A stretch of 64,000 nt of DNA from Gammaproteobacteria bacterium (GTDB taxonomy: Bacteria; Pseudomonadota; Gammaproteobacteria; GRL18), in the NCBI GenBank assembly GCA_015488755.1, contig WFNB01000104.1, forward strand, positions 124,001 to 188,000. The letters are read 5' to 3'. Below, one piece after another: positions 50,684 to 60,828 of the stretch. Each line of letters opens with the position of its first letter. Within the stretch, counting starts at the first letter, position 1. The notes below the pieces were generated by a model. That model was given only the letters and a program-made list of their open reading frames with translations. It was not told where the DNA came from and ran no database searches. A program made the translations under genes and the position numbers.

Positions 50684-51022
50684 TCAGTTCAGGCTGGACT
50701 CTGTTAACATCAAGGGTAAAATATCATTTAAGCCACTGATATGAGCAATCGCATACATTTGCTTAGGCAGATCAAAAAATCGGATTTTTTTATTCTGCTT
50801 TTCTGCCTCTCGATACCATTCAATTAATAATGCCAAACCAGAACTATCAGAGCGCTCAATTTGTGACATATTAATTGCTATGGTTTCTGCTTCATCAGCA
50901 AACAAAGCCTGACGATTTTCTAGCCATAATTGCGGCACAGACGTAAAACTTAGCTGACCTTTGAGTAAGTAATGCCCCGAGGAGATTTTTTCAAGCTGTG
51001 GACTACTGATAGTTTCTGTCAT
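50684..51022 (-). CDS. mlaB: STAS-domain lipid asymmetry protein MlaB
   Basis: LWLENRQALFADEAETIAINMSQIERSDSSGLALLIEWYREA. Confidence 0.88.
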   Translation of the reverse strand: MTETISSPQLEKISSGHYLLKGQLSFTSVPQLWLENRQALFADEAETIAINMSQIERSDSSGLALLIEWYREAEKQNKKIRFFDLPKQMYAIAHISGLNDILPLMLTESSLN

Positions 51023-51088
51023 AGTATGGCGTATTTTCTTAAGGTCTCTTGAATAAAAAAAATGGATAACAAAATGAATAATAAAAAT

Positions 51089-51556
51089 TTATTTTTTATT
51101 ACTGGACTGACTAAATAAAAATTGACTGATCAGTTTTTCAAGTACAATAGAAGATTGAGTTAAGCGAATAACACTCCCCTCTTCCAAGTAATCAGGTGCT
51201 CCACCAGGTTCAATGCCGACATATTTTTCACCCAACAAACCTGCGGTGTAAATCCCCACTGACGAATCAATAGGCACTTCCTTAAAACGCGAATCAATAG
51301 TCATTTTCACAACGGCTTCATAAGTCACTGGATCAACCTCAATGCTACTGACTCGACCAATCGTAACACCTGCAATCGACACAGAAGAACGCGCTTTAAG
51401 ACCACTGGCATTATCAAAATTAGCAACAATAGTATAATGATCACCACCACCAAAACCACTCACATTACTAACATTAACGGCCAAAACTAATAAAGCCGCC
51501 ATGCCAAATGCCACAAAGATCCCAACTGAAATTTCCACTATTCTGGAGTTAAGCAT
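51089..51556 (-). CDS. mlaD: Outer membrane lipid asymmetry protein MlaD
   Basis: VEISVGIFVAFGMAALLVLAVNV...FDNASGLKARSSVSIAGVTIGRV. Confidence 0.94.
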   Translation of the reverse strand: MLNSRIVEISVGIFVAFGMAALLVLAVNVSNVSGFGGGDHYTIVANFDNASGLKARSSVSIAGVTIGRVSSIEVDPVTYEAVVKMTIDSRFKEVPIDSSVGIYTAGLLGEKYVGIEPGGAPDYLEEGSVIRLTQSSIVLEKLISQFLFSQSSNKK

Positions 51557-51586
51557 TTCTATTTACCATAAATTTTGTCATGTTCA

Positions 51587-52360
51587 TTACAACATGATTG
51601 CTGTTAATAAGAAGTCCAAGCCCAACACGGTCAAGGCAGAATAAACCACTGTACGAGTGGTCGAACGACTCACACCTTCAGAGGTCGGCAAACAAGTATA
51701 GCCTTCATAGATGGCAATCCATGTGACCACCACACCAAAGACTGCACTCTTAATAACGCCATTAACGATGTCTTTATGAAAATCTACATTTGACTGCATT
51801 TGTGACCAATAAGAGCCTGTATCAACACCGAGTAAGTCCACCCCAACCAGATAGCCACCAAAGATGCCTACCGAACTAAACATGGCTGCTAATAAGGGCA
51901 TGCTGATGATCCCAGCTAATAATCTTGGGGCTAAAATCCGCTCAACGGGATTAATCGCCATCATTTCTAAGCCTGACAACTGCTCGGTTGCTTTCATCAA
52001 ACCAATTTCAGCCGTCAAAGCAGACCCTGCCCGACCAGCAAAGAGTAATGCAGTTACCACCGGACCTAATTCACGCACCAATGAGAGGGCCACCATAACA
52101 CCCAGAGATTCTTCAGCACCAAAATCAACAAGCGTGTTATAGCCCTGCAAACCCAGCACCATACCAACAAAAAAACCTGACACAATAATAATCAGCATGG
52201 AACGAACACCAATTGAAAATAATTGTTGAATCACAAGACTTGGACGCCAAATAAGCGCATAGAAGCCCTTTACTGTCTGCAAAAACAATAAAAATTCAGC
52301 ACCTAAACGGGCTAAAAAATCAACGGTATTTCGACCAATTACGGCAAACCAATCAAACAT
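51587..52360 (-). CDS. mlaE: Lipid asymmetry ABC permease MlaE
   Basis: ALSLVRELGPVVTALLFAGRAGSALTAEIGLMKATEQLSGLEMMAINPVERILAPR. Confidence 0.95.
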   Translation of the reverse strand: MFDWFAVIGRNTVDFLARLGAEFLLFLQTVKGFYALIWRPSLVIQQLFSIGVRSMLIIIVSGFFVGMVLGLQGYNTLVDFGAEESLGVMVALSLVRELGPVVTALLFAGRAGSALTAEIGLMKATEQLSGLEMMAINPVERILAPRLLAGIISMPLLAAMFSSVGIFGGYLVGVDLLGVDTGSYWSQMQSNVDFHKDIVNGVIKSAVFGVVVTWIAIYEGYTCLPTSEGVSRSTTRTVVYSALTVLGLDFLLTAIML

Positions 52361-52399
52361 TTTTGCTCTATTACTCTAGTCTATTAATAGGAAAGTGAA

Positions 52400-53221
52400 T
52401 TATAACTCTAGGTGACACTCAGCCATGAGATCTTCTTTATAAGGACATGCCTGATAGTGAAAGCGCACAGGGCCATCGGCATCACCATGCACAAATTGGC
52501 TGATCCATGGTGACTCCGATTGATTCATCTGTTCAGGACTACCATGCCCCATTATTTTACCCTGTGAAATAATGTAAATTTTATCTGCAATGGCCAGTGT
52601 TTCTTGAATATCATGAGAAACAATCACACTGGTTAGCCCCAAGGAATCATTCATTGAGCGGATCAATTGTACCAGCACACCCATTGAAATAGGATCTTGT
52701 CCCGTAAAAGGCTCATCAAACATCACCATTTCAGGATCTAGGGCAATTGCCCTAGCAAAGGCAACTCGACGCGCCATACCACCGGAAAGTTGGCTTGGCC
52801 TTAAATCACGTGCCCCTCGTAGCCCAACAGCTTGCAATTTCATCAATACCAAGTCACGGATCATCACTTCTGGTAAGTCCGTGTGTTCCCGTAAGGGAAA
52901 AGCAATATTGTCAAAGACACTCATATCCGTTAGCAATGCCCCACTTTGAAATAACATGCCCATTTTTTTACGAGCCTCATAGAGCTTTTTGGTCTTCATG
53001 GTCGGTATTTCTTCACCATGAAACTGTATCGATCCTTTTTGTGGTTTAAGCTGACCACCTATCAATTTAAGTAAGGTTGTTTTACCCGTACCACTAGGCC
53101 CCATAATGGCGGTGATTTTCCCCTTTGGGATCGTAATATCAATACCATCAAATATTTTCGAGCGACCACGAGAAAAATGCAGATCTCGGATACGAACTAA
53201 ATTGTTATCATTGACAGACAT
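52400..53221 (-). CDS. mlaF: Lipid asymmetry ABC ATPase MlaF
   Basis: MGPSGTGKTTLLKLIGGQ; LSGGMARRVAFARAIALDPEMVMFDEPFTGQDP. Confidence 0.95.
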   Translation of the reverse strand: MSVNDNNLVRIRDLHFSRGRSKIFDGIDITIPKGKITAIMGPSGTGKTTLLKLIGGQLKPQKGSIQFHGEEIPTMKTKKLYEARKKMGMLFQSGALLTDMSVFDNIAFPLREHTDLPEVMIRDLVLMKLQAVGLRGARDLRPSQLSGGMARRVAFARAIALDPEMVMFDEPFTGQDPISMGVLVQLIRSMNDSLGLTSVIVSHDIQETLAIADKIYIISQGKIMGHGSPEQMNQSESPWISQFVHGDADGPVRFHYQACPYKEDLMAECHLEL

Positions 53222-53350
53222 AGCTAAGGCTGATTTCCATTATTGTGTTAATGATTTTTTAGGTTTGATTAAAACAGCGGACAATTGTACCAAAGAAAGT
53301 CGCTCCTATAAAAGTATTTAAAATCCCTTATTATTTAGGAGTGATTCGTA

Positions 53351-53974
53351 TCACATCAGACTGGCCAATAAAATGGCATTTCGACAATCCGATAATGCTG
53401 ACTTATCTGAGCTGAAAAAAATGCTTATTTTATCCAATTTATATTTCTGAGCATATAAATTAGCTTGTTCGATTATCTTTCTCAATGCAATAGAGGCAAG
53501 CTTGTTCTGATTTGTTACGATATAAGCACCATGCTTAGAACACGTTTCACCACTAACTAACCCCATAAAAAAAAGCCTGTCCGTGTCATGAATTATTTTT
53601 TTTAACTGTGTATCTGGAATAATATATTTCATGCTACTCTGAGCCACTATCCTAGTTTTATTGGTTGCAGATAATCTTGATACATCAAAGAGTAGTCGAA
53701 AATTATCATCAATATTTTCATCAAGCATATCAACAAAGTAGTGAAAGTTATCATCCGTTACATAAGCTAACAAGGCATTAAATTCATTATGATAAAAATC
53801 CAAACGCCAATCTTCAGGCAAATCTTCTGGAAAAAATTCCCTAAATAATGAGGGGTTATCAAAACCCGAAATACCAAATTCTATTTCACACGCCTGCTGA
53901 CAAGTGCTAGACTTTATTTTGCTAGGCTTGGTTTTACTGGCGTTTGTTTCGGATGAATGTTGCACTACGTTCAT
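53351..53974 (-). CDS. Hypothetical protein, DUF72-like N-terminal region
   Basis: EIEFGISGFDNPSLFREFFPEDLPEDWRLDFYHNEFNALL. Confidence 0.6.
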   Translation of the reverse strand: MNVVQHSSETNASKTKPSKIKSSTCQQACEIEFGISGFDNPSLFREFFPEDLPEDWRLDFYHNEFNALLAYVTDDNFHYFVDMLDENIDDNFRLLFDVSRLSATNKTRIVAQSSMKYIIPDTQLKKIIHDTDRLFFMGLVSGETCSKHGAYIVTNQNKLASIALRKIIEQANLYAQKYKLDKISIFFSSDKSALSDCRNAILLASLM

Positions 53975-54010
53975 GTTGTTCTTCTATTATCTATTAACCC
54001 ATTAGCTCTC

Positions 54011-54205
54011 ATGGCCAATATTACCCATATTCAACAATTTAAAAAACAGCAACTTAAGAAAAAAGCCAAAGCTAACACACTTTGCCTGAGTGGCTTTCAC
54101 AAATGGGAAATTATTCATCACAATCAATTTGATGTAAAGCAGGGTAAACTGGTCACGACAATGCGGTGTATTCATTGCAAAAAGAGTAAAGTGCAAAGCC
54201 AATAA
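54011..54205 (+). CDS. Small conserved protein with C-terminal CxxC (track ORF start 53957)
   Basis: MANITHIQQFKKQQLKKKAKANTLCLSGFHKWEIIHHNQFDVKQGKLVTTMRCIHCKKSKVQSQ. Confidence 0.78.
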   Translation: MANITHIQQFKKQQLKKKAKANTLCLSGFHKWEIIHHNQFDVKQGKLVTTMRCIHCKKSKVQSQ

Positions 54206-54426
54206 GCAAAATAAGAACGATATTAAAAAATAAACGAGCACACGTTCACTGCCTATAGGATTGAGATTACAAAATAAACACCAACAGACTATTTTCTTTG
54301 ACTCAGCTCTAAATATTAGTCTTATTTAAAGCAATATGTTTATTTAATTTTTAATTTTAATTATCATACCCTATTTGCACAATATAAGTTCTACCATGGC
54401 GAAACAATAGCAGACATAATAAAACT

Positions 54427-55167
54427 ATGATACCTTTGATACCCAAACAGCACGCTCAAAACACTGCCCTAGCTCTTTTTTTAGGCTTTATATTATTACT
54501 GACCGGTTGTGCCTCAACCACACCCGATGGTGAGGTCAATGATCCACTTGAAACAGCCAATAGAAGTATTTATAAATTTAATGAACATTTTGATCAGTAT
54601 CTATTAAAACCAACCGCCCTTGGCTTTCAAAAATTACCGACTCCCGTTCAAACAGGTACTCATAACTTTTTTATGAATCTTAATGATGTCGTCGTTATTA
54701 CCAATGATATTTTGCAACTGAATCTTGAGCAGGGCACATCGGACACTCTGCGTTTTTCTGTTAATACGGTGTTTGGTATCTTAGGGCTCATTGATATGGC
54801 AACACCAATGGGCTTGCCTAAGCATCAGGAATCATTTGCTGAAACATTAGGCCATTGGGGTGTTGGCTCAGGTCCCTATTTAGTTATACCTTTTTTAGGG
54901 TCAAGCAGTTTACGTGATGCCCCAGCCTTGGTGGTCGATTTTTTTACCCACCCCGCCAGTGCTCTCTCTGCAACCAACGATATTATTGGTCTCGCCGCAG
55001 TTAGAATGGTTGATGTCCGCTCACAATTACTAAAAACGACTGACATACGAGATCAGCTTGCACTTGACCCTTATATTTTTACCCGAGAAACCTATTATCA
55101 ATGGCGTCAAAACAGGATCTATGACGGCAATCCCCCTAAGGTCATTATTGAAGATTTTGAAGAGTAA
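54427..55167 (+). CDS. mlaA: MlaA (VacJ) family lipoprotein
   Basis: LLLTGCASTTPDGEVNDPLETANRSIYKFNEHFDQYLLKP; GLIDMATPMGLPKHQESFAETLGHWGVGSGPYLVIPFLGSSSLRDA. Confidence 0.96.
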   Translation: MIPLIPKQHAQNTALALFLGFILLLTGCASTTPDGEVNDPLETANRSIYKFNEHFDQYLLKPTALGFQKLPTPVQTGTHNFFMNLNDVVVITNDILQLNLEQGTSDTLRFSVNTVFGILGLIDMATPMGLPKHQESFAETLGHWGVGSGPYLVIPFLGSSSLRDAPALVVDFFTHPASALSATNDIIGLAAVRMVDVRSQLLKTTDIRDQLALDPYIFTRETYYQWRQNRIYDGNPPKVIIEDFEE

Positions 55168-55315
55168 TTAATTAAAGCCTTTCACTTGAGAAACTGCTAA
55201 AATACCCTGCTATGATGCCATAACGGGGTATTTTTTTGAACGTTTTTTATGCTCTAATTAATAAAGTGTCAACAATATTCTTAACCCTTACTTAAAGGAA
55301 ACACGGTTTACATTA

Positions 55316-56302
55316 ATGGAAATATTCTTAAGCAGTCTTGCTATTTTAGCCGGTTTTTTATTATTAATTTGGAGTGCTGATCGCTTTGTTATCGGTGCTT
55401 CTGGCATTGCCCTTAACTTTGGTGTTTCACCACTAATCATTGGCCTAACGATTGTCGGTTTTGGCACGTCTGCCCCTGAAATGATTGTCTCTGGCGTAGC
55501 CGCTTATGAAGGCACTCCCAATCTTGCTGTTGGTAATGCCTTGGGCTCAAACATTACTAATATTGCCTTAGTTTTAGGCGTGACAGCCCTTGTTACCCCA
55601 CTGATGGTTCACTCTCGTATTCTAAAACGTGAATACCCTATTATGTTTAGCATCATGTTATTGGCATTGGCACTGCTCTGGGATGGGGAACTCAGTCATT
55701 TAGATGGTGTTATTTTACTCTCAGGAATGTTGTTTTTAATTATCTTTATTACCTTTATGGGTATTAAAGAGAAACAACAAACACACTCTTCTACCGATCC
55801 CTTAGAAGAAGAATTTAGCGAAGAAATCCCTAAAGATATGTCTACAGGCATGGCATTTTTATGGCTATTTATTGGCTTAGTGGTACTTTTGATCAGTTCT
55901 CGAATGTTAATATGGGGCGCCGTTAATATTGCTCATAATTTTGGTGTCAGTGATCTGGTCATTGGCCTCACCATTGTGGCGATAGGCACCAGCTTACCTG
56001 AGCTAGCGGCTTCCATTACCAGTGCCTTAAAAGGTGAGCACGAAATTGCTATTGGTAATGTGATTGGTTCTAATATGTTCAATCTACTTGGTGTACTTGG
56101 CATCCCCGGAGTAATGACGGGTGCCATACTCGATCCCAATGTACTGAGCCGCGATTATCCCGTTATGATTGGCCTATCAATACTACTTTTTCTCTTTGCC
56201 TATGGATTTAAAGGCCAAGGAAAAGTAAATCGCCTAGAAGGTGGTATATTACTTAGCTGTTATATTGCTTATATGTTTGTTATCTTTGAACAAAGTGTCT
56301 AA
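55316..56302 (+). CDS. yrbG: Calcium/sodium antiporter YrbG
   Basis: Two alpha repeats: GLTIVGFGTSAPEMIVS...GNALGSNITNIALVLG and GLTIVAIGTSLPELAASITSALKGEHEIAIGNVIGSNMFNLLGVLG. Confidence 0.95.
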   Translation: MEIFLSSLAILAGFLLLIWSADRFVIGASGIALNFGVSPLIIGLTIVGFGTSAPEMIVSGVAAYEGTPNLAVGNALGSNITNIALVLGVTALVTPLMVHSRILKREYPIMFSIMLLALALLWDGELSHLDGVILLSGMLFLIIFITFMGIKEKQQTHSSTDPLEEEFSEEIPKDMSTGMAFLWLFIGLVVLLISSRMLIWGAVNIAHNFGVSDLVIGLTIVAIGTSLPELAASITSALKGEHEIAIGNVIGSNMFNLLGVLGIPGVMTGAILDPNVLSRDYPVMIGLSILLFLFAYGFKGQGKVNRLEGGILLSCYIAYMFVIFEQSV

Positions 56303-56317
56303 GAAGGAAAGTCAGAA

Positions 56318-56845
56318 ATGCAGGATATTTTAGCTAAGGCCAGTATCGTAAAACTGCTCATCTGTGACGTTGATGGTGTGATGACCGATGGCCGTCTTTT
56401 TTTTAGCGATGCCGGCTTGGAATATAAGGCCTTTCATTCCAGAGATGGTCTGGGTATTATTATGTTACAACGCTCCGGTATTCCATTGGCCATCATTACC
56501 GCTCGTCGCTCTGATGTGGTCACTCATCGTATGAAAAATCTGCATATTGAGCTGGTCTTTCAAGGGCAAAAAAACAAGCTTCAAGCATTTCATGAGATTT
56601 GTCAGCAATTAGATCTACAGCCAGAGCAAATAGCCTATATTGGTGATGATTTAGTTGATCTCCCCGTAATGAAAAATGTGGGCTTATCCATTGCCGTGGC
56701 TGATGCCCATGAGCGAGTAAAACAACACGCTGATTGGGTCACAAACCATTCTGGTGGACAAGGGGCAGTACGCGATGTCTGTGAACTATTAATGCAGGCT
56801 CAGGGTACCTTAGAAGAGCAGTTTTCAGTTTATCTATACCCATGA
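56318..56845 (+). CDS. kdsC: KDO-8-phosphate phosphatase KdsC
   Basis: LLICDVDGVMTDGRLFFSDAGLEYKAFHSRDGLGI. Confidence 0.95.
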   Translation: MQDILAKASIVKLLICDVDGVMTDGRLFFSDAGLEYKAFHSRDGLGIIMLQRSGIPLAIITARRSDVVTHRMKNLHIELVFQGQKNKLQAFHEICQQLDLQPEQIAYIGDDLVDLPVMKNVGLSIAVADAHERVKQHADWVTNHSGGQGAVRDVCELLMQAQGTLEEQFSVYLYP

Positions 56846-56962
56846 TAGTTGGAAATGCAGCGAGGCATTTTGACTAAGAGCCGATTGAGTGTATAAGTAC
56901 TACAGGAATTGAGGCTTTTAGTTAAAATAACGAAGACTGCATCTTCAAGTATAATGGGTATA
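56835..56962 (+). mobile_element. MITE-like element family 2, better preserved copy (128 bp)
   Basis: Imperfect TIRs TATACCCATGATAGTTGGAAATGCAG / CTGCATCTTCAAGTATAATGGGTATA; related sequence at 3375-3500. Confidence 0.78.
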
Positions 56963-57005
56963 TAAGCATATCACCGGCACATATCACTGACATAGACAAG
57001 GCCTT

Positions 57006-57596
57006 ATGGATAAAAAACTTCTCTTCATGCTCGTTAGTATCCCCGTTATCTCTGTTTATCTTGCATGGTCTGTGCTTGACCAAAATAAGACAAGTAACAC
57101 ACAAACCATTTTTCCAACTCAGGATAAAAACCAAAAAAGCGCTGATACTTTCTTTAACCAAGCCACTATCTTAAATTTTAATGACACCGGTTTGCCCAAA
57201 AGTAAAATCATTGGCAAACAAATATTTCATTATCCAAATGAAGAAGATTCTGAAATTATCAGTCCACAAATTACTCTTTTTAGGGAAAGCGGTTCACCTG
57301 TACATATCACTGCTGATCAAGGCTGGATAAACCATGATGGAACCCGTGTCATTTTAAAAGGTCATACCATAATAAGACGAGAACAATCTCAGACAAACCA
57401 GTTTTCACAATTAGAAACACCTGAACTAACTGTCTGGCCCAATAAAGAATATGCCGAAACCACTGAGGCGGTTAAAATAACCACTAACTCAACGATAGCC
57501 ACCGGTATCGGAATGGAAGCCTATTTGGATCAAGCACACTACTATTTATTAAATAATGTTAAGGCTAGACATATCCCCATAAAAAAACCAAAATAA
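57006..57596 (+). CDS. lptC: LPS export protein LptC
   Basis: ATILNFNDTGLPKSKIIGKQIFHYPNEEDSEIISPQITLFRESGSPVHITADQGWINHDGTRVILKG; between kdsC and lptA. Confidence 0.92.
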   Translation: MDKKLLFMLVSIPVISVYLAWSVLDQNKTSNTQTIFPTQDKNQKSADTFFNQATILNFNDTGLPKSKIIGKQIFHYPNEEDSEIISPQITLFRESGSPVHITADQGWINHDGTRVILKGHTIIRREQSQTNQFSQLETPELTVWPNKEYAETTEAVKITTNSTIATGIGMEAYLDQAHYYLLNNVKARHIPIKKPK

Positions 57597-57650
57597 TGTG
57601 ATACTGTATATTCCTTATACCCACTGCTCATTTATAGGACAGGCGCTATT

Positions 57651-58190
57651 ATGACGACAAAAGCTTATTTTTTCTTAGTAATTCTTTTTTTACTTTCTTT
57701 GCCAATGGAAGCTATAGCATTATCCAATGATCGCGATCAACCCATTGACCTCGAAGCCGATACAGCCGATATTGATGATGCAAAAGGTATTAGTATCTAT
57801 ACTGGCAATGTTGTTTTGACTCAGGGTAGCATGCAGATTAAGGCTCATAAACTGACCTTGTATAACAACAAAAACAATGAATTAGAAAAGGCCATTGCTG
57901 AAGGCAGTAGTAAAAAACTCACCACCTTTAAACAACGCCCCGAAGGTAAGGATAATGATTTTTTTGCCCGCTCAGAAAAAATTATTTATTATCTGACTCA
58001 ATCTAAAATTCATCTGCTTAAAAAAGCCTATGTCAGTCAAGATGGTGATATTTTCCGAGGCAATAAAATTGTTTATGACACAAAGAATGAAACCATTGTT
58101 GCCTCCAGCGAAAAGAATAAAGAAGGTCAGCCTGTTGCTAATGGTGAGAGAATACACATCACATTACAACCAAGAAGTAACAATAAGTAG
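57651..58190 (+). CDS. lptA: LPS transport periplasmic protein LptA
   Basis: DRDQPIDLEADTADIDDAKGISIYTGNVVLTQGSMQIKAHKLTLY. Confidence 0.95.
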   Translation: MTTKAYFFLVILFLLSLPMEAIALSNDRDQPIDLEADTADIDDAKGISIYTGNVVLTQGSMQIKAHKLTLYNNKNNELEKAIAEGSSKKLTTFKQRPEGKDNDFFARSEKIIYYLTQSKIHLLKKAYVSQDGDIFRGNKIVYDTKNETIVASSEKNKEGQPVANGERIHITLQPRSNNK

Positions 58191-58210
58191 GGTAATCAAG
58201 CAAAAGAATC

Positions 58211-58945
58211 ATGTCTAACTTACTAGAGCTACGAGCAGAAAAACTCAATAAAACGTTTAAATCCCGCCAAGTTGTTAATGATGTCTCTTTTCGTGTGCAA
58301 AAAGGAGAAGTCGTTGGTTTACTAGGTCCTAATGGTGCCGGTAAAACCACCAGTTTTTATATGGTTGTCGGTTTAATTAAACCCGATAGTGGCACCATAA
58401 CTTGCCGTGATCAGGATATCACTCACCAACCTATCCATAAACGTGCCCAACAAGGCATCGGTTATTTACCTCAAGAAGCCTCTGTCTTTAGAAAACTCAG
58501 TGTGGAAGAAAACATTTTAGCTATTTTACAAACCCGTAAGGATCTCAATAGCACAGATCAGCGCGATCATCTTGAACAATTACTCAATGAACTGAGTATT
58601 AGCCACATTCGAAAATCCATTGGTATCAGTCTTTCAGGTGGTGAGCGACGGCGGGTTGAAATTGCTAGAACATTATCTATGGAACCTGACTTTATTTTAC
58701 TCGATGAGCCTTTTGCTGGTGTTGATCCTATTTCTGTCAATGATATTCAAGCCATTATTTTGCATCTTAAAGAAAAAAACATCGGTGTGCTTATTACCGA
58801 TCATAATGTTCGAGAAACACTCAGTGTTTGTGAGCGAGCTTATATTATGAATAACGGCAGTGTTATTGCCAAAGGTGAGCCTGAAGAGCTACTCAATAAC
58901 AAGCAAGTTAAAGAAGTCTATTTGGGTACTAATTTTAAAATTTAA
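58211..58945 (+). CDS. lptB: LPS export ABC ATPase LptB
   Basis: [66 protein letters not shown]. Confidence 0.96.
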   Translation: MSNLLELRAEKLNKTFKSRQVVNDVSFRVQKGEVVGLLGPNGAGKTTSFYMVVGLIKPDSGTITCRDQDITHQPIHKRAQQGIGYLPQEASVFRKLSVEENILAILQTRKDLNSTDQRDHLEQLLNELSISHIRKSIGISLSGGERRRVEIARTLSMEPDFILLDEPFAGVDPISVNDIQAIILHLKEKNIGVLITDHNVRETLSVCERAYIMNNGSVIAKGEPEELLNNKQVKEVYLGTNFKI

Positions 58946-59051
58946 CTACAAGCTAAGCAATTGATTTATAATAAAAAGACTGTCTTCTTAAAAAAAAGTT
59001 ACTCTTTTTGATCCTTATCAACTGCAATGGCACGCAATTTGCGCTACTATT

Positions 59052-59095
59052 AGATTAGAGACAAACATTTAGATTAGAGACAAGATTAGAGACAA
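59052..59095 (+). repeat. Three direct copies of AGATTAGAGACAA upstream of rpoN
   Basis: 59052-59064, 59071-59083, 59083-59095. Confidence 0.9.
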
Positions 59096-59191
59096 ATAGT
59101 AAAGAACGCTTATCTCTTAATTTGATTTATATAAAGAATGCATTTTCAATACTATTTTTAACAGACAACACAGGTATAAGTTACTTAATAT

Positions 59192-60724
59192 ATGAAACAA
59201 TCGCTTCATCTTCGCTTAGGTCAACAACTGACAATGACGCCTCAATTACAGCAGGCGATAAAGTTGTTGCAACTATCCAGTCTGGATCTTCAACAAGAGA
59301 TACAAGAAGCTTTAGATAGTAATGTTATGCTTGAAGTTGACGAAAACAATTCACCCGATAGTGATAGTAATCCCGAAGATATAAAAAACGAACAAGCGAA
59401 TAAGTCTTCATCTAATGACAATACAGAGCATGTCAGTAACGATGATTTTGCCAACGAAATTAATGATACTCAAGTTGATTTTGAAAACAGCCAGAACAAC
59501 ATTCCTACTGAACTTTCTACCGATTCAAACTGGGACGACACCTATGATGCAACTCCTAGCTATACCGCAGGCCAAAGCATCAGCAACTCTTATAATGGCG
59601 ATGATAATAATCTTTTTGAAAACAATGGTAAGACCGAAGATAGCCTTCAGGAACATCTGATTTGGCAACTAGAGATGACCCCCTTCAGCGATATTGATCG
59701 CATGATAGCCAACACAATTATTGATGGCATTGACAATAGCGGTTACTTAACCCAAAGTATGGAAGACATTCTCAGCTCATTTACTCCAGAAGATGAGGTT
59801 GATAGCGAAGAAGTTGAAGCCGTATTACATCGTATCCAGCACTTTGACCCTCCCGGTGTTGGCGCTCGAGATTTACAAGAAAACCTACTCCTACAACTCA
59901 GAGTACTGGAGCATGACACATTATGGCTAAATGAAGCCAAAATCCTAGTTAGCCGACACTTGAAACTATTGGCCAATCGTGATTTTGCTACTCTCAAACG
60001 TCGCATGAAACTGGATGAGACTAAGCTTGCTCAAGTGATCACTCTGATTAAAAGCCTCAGCCCAAGACCTGGAGGCCATATTTCTGATGATCGCCCTCAT
60101 TATGTCACACCTGATGTCTATGTAAAAAAAATCAATGGTGAATGGGTCTGTAGTTTAAACGCCGATTGTGCCCCTAATATTAGAATCAATGAGCAATATC
60201 TTAGCTTGGTCAAAGGGGCAAAAAAAGACAGTGATATGAGCTCCATTAAAGATCACTTACAAGAAGCTCGCTGGTTTATTAAAAGCCTGCAAAGCCGTAA
60301 TGAAACCTTATTAAAAGTAGCACGTTGTATTTTAGATTTCCAAAGAGATTTTTTTGAATATGGCGAAGAACACATGCGAGCACTGGTACTTGCAGACGTA
60401 GCAGAAGTTGTCGAGATGCATGAGTCCACGATATCCAGAGTAACCACTCAAAAATACATGCATACCCCAGGGGGCATTTTTGAGCTTAAATACTTTTTTT
60501 CCAGTCATGTGACAACTGCCAGCGGTGGCGAAGCTTCAGCAACGGCCATTCGAGCCATTATTAAGAAAATTATCGCAGCTGAAAATACTCGCAAGCCATT
60601 AAGTGATAACAAAATTTCCAGCATGTTAGCAGAGCAGAATTACAAGGTCGCTAGACGCACTGTCGCCAAATACCGTGAGTCTATGGCAATTCCTCCCTCT
60701 AATGAAAGAAAGAATATTGCTTAA
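59192..60724 (+). CDS. rpoN: RNA polymerase sigma-54 factor
   Basis: LRLGQQLTMTPQLQQAIKLLQLSSLDLQQEIQEALDSNVMLE; RpoN box ARRTVAKYRESMAIPPS. Confidence 0.97.
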   Translation: MKQSLHLRLGQQLTMTPQLQQAIKLLQLSSLDLQQEIQEALDSNVMLEVDENNSPDSDSNPEDIKNEQANKSSSNDNTEHVSNDDFANEINDTQVDFENSQNNIPTELSTDSNWDDTYDATPSYTAGQSISNSYNGDDNNLFENNGKTEDSLQEHLIWQLEMTPFSDIDRMIANTIIDGIDNSGYLTQSMEDILSSFTPEDEVDSEEVEAVLHRIQHFDPPGVGARDLQENLLLQLRVLEHDTLWLNEAKILVSRHLKLLANRDFATLKRRMKLDETKLAQVITLIKSLSPRPGGHISDDRPHYVTPDVYVKKINGEWVCSLNADCAPNIRINEQYLSLVKGAKKDSDMSSIKDHLQEARWFIKSLQSRNETLLKVARCILDFQRDFFEYGEEHMRALVLADVAEVVEMHESTISRVTTQKYMHTPGGIFELKYFFSSHVTTASGGEASATAIRAIIKKIIAAENTRKPLSDNKISSMLAEQNYKVARRTVAKYRESMAIPPSNERKNIA

Positions 60725-60828
60725 GTAACTATTAGGGCAAATGAATAAAAGAATTAGCGGTCAAATAATATAAATGGCATTTAGTATTTATATTATTTAA
60801 CCCCACCCCATATTAGGGGTATAAGAGA

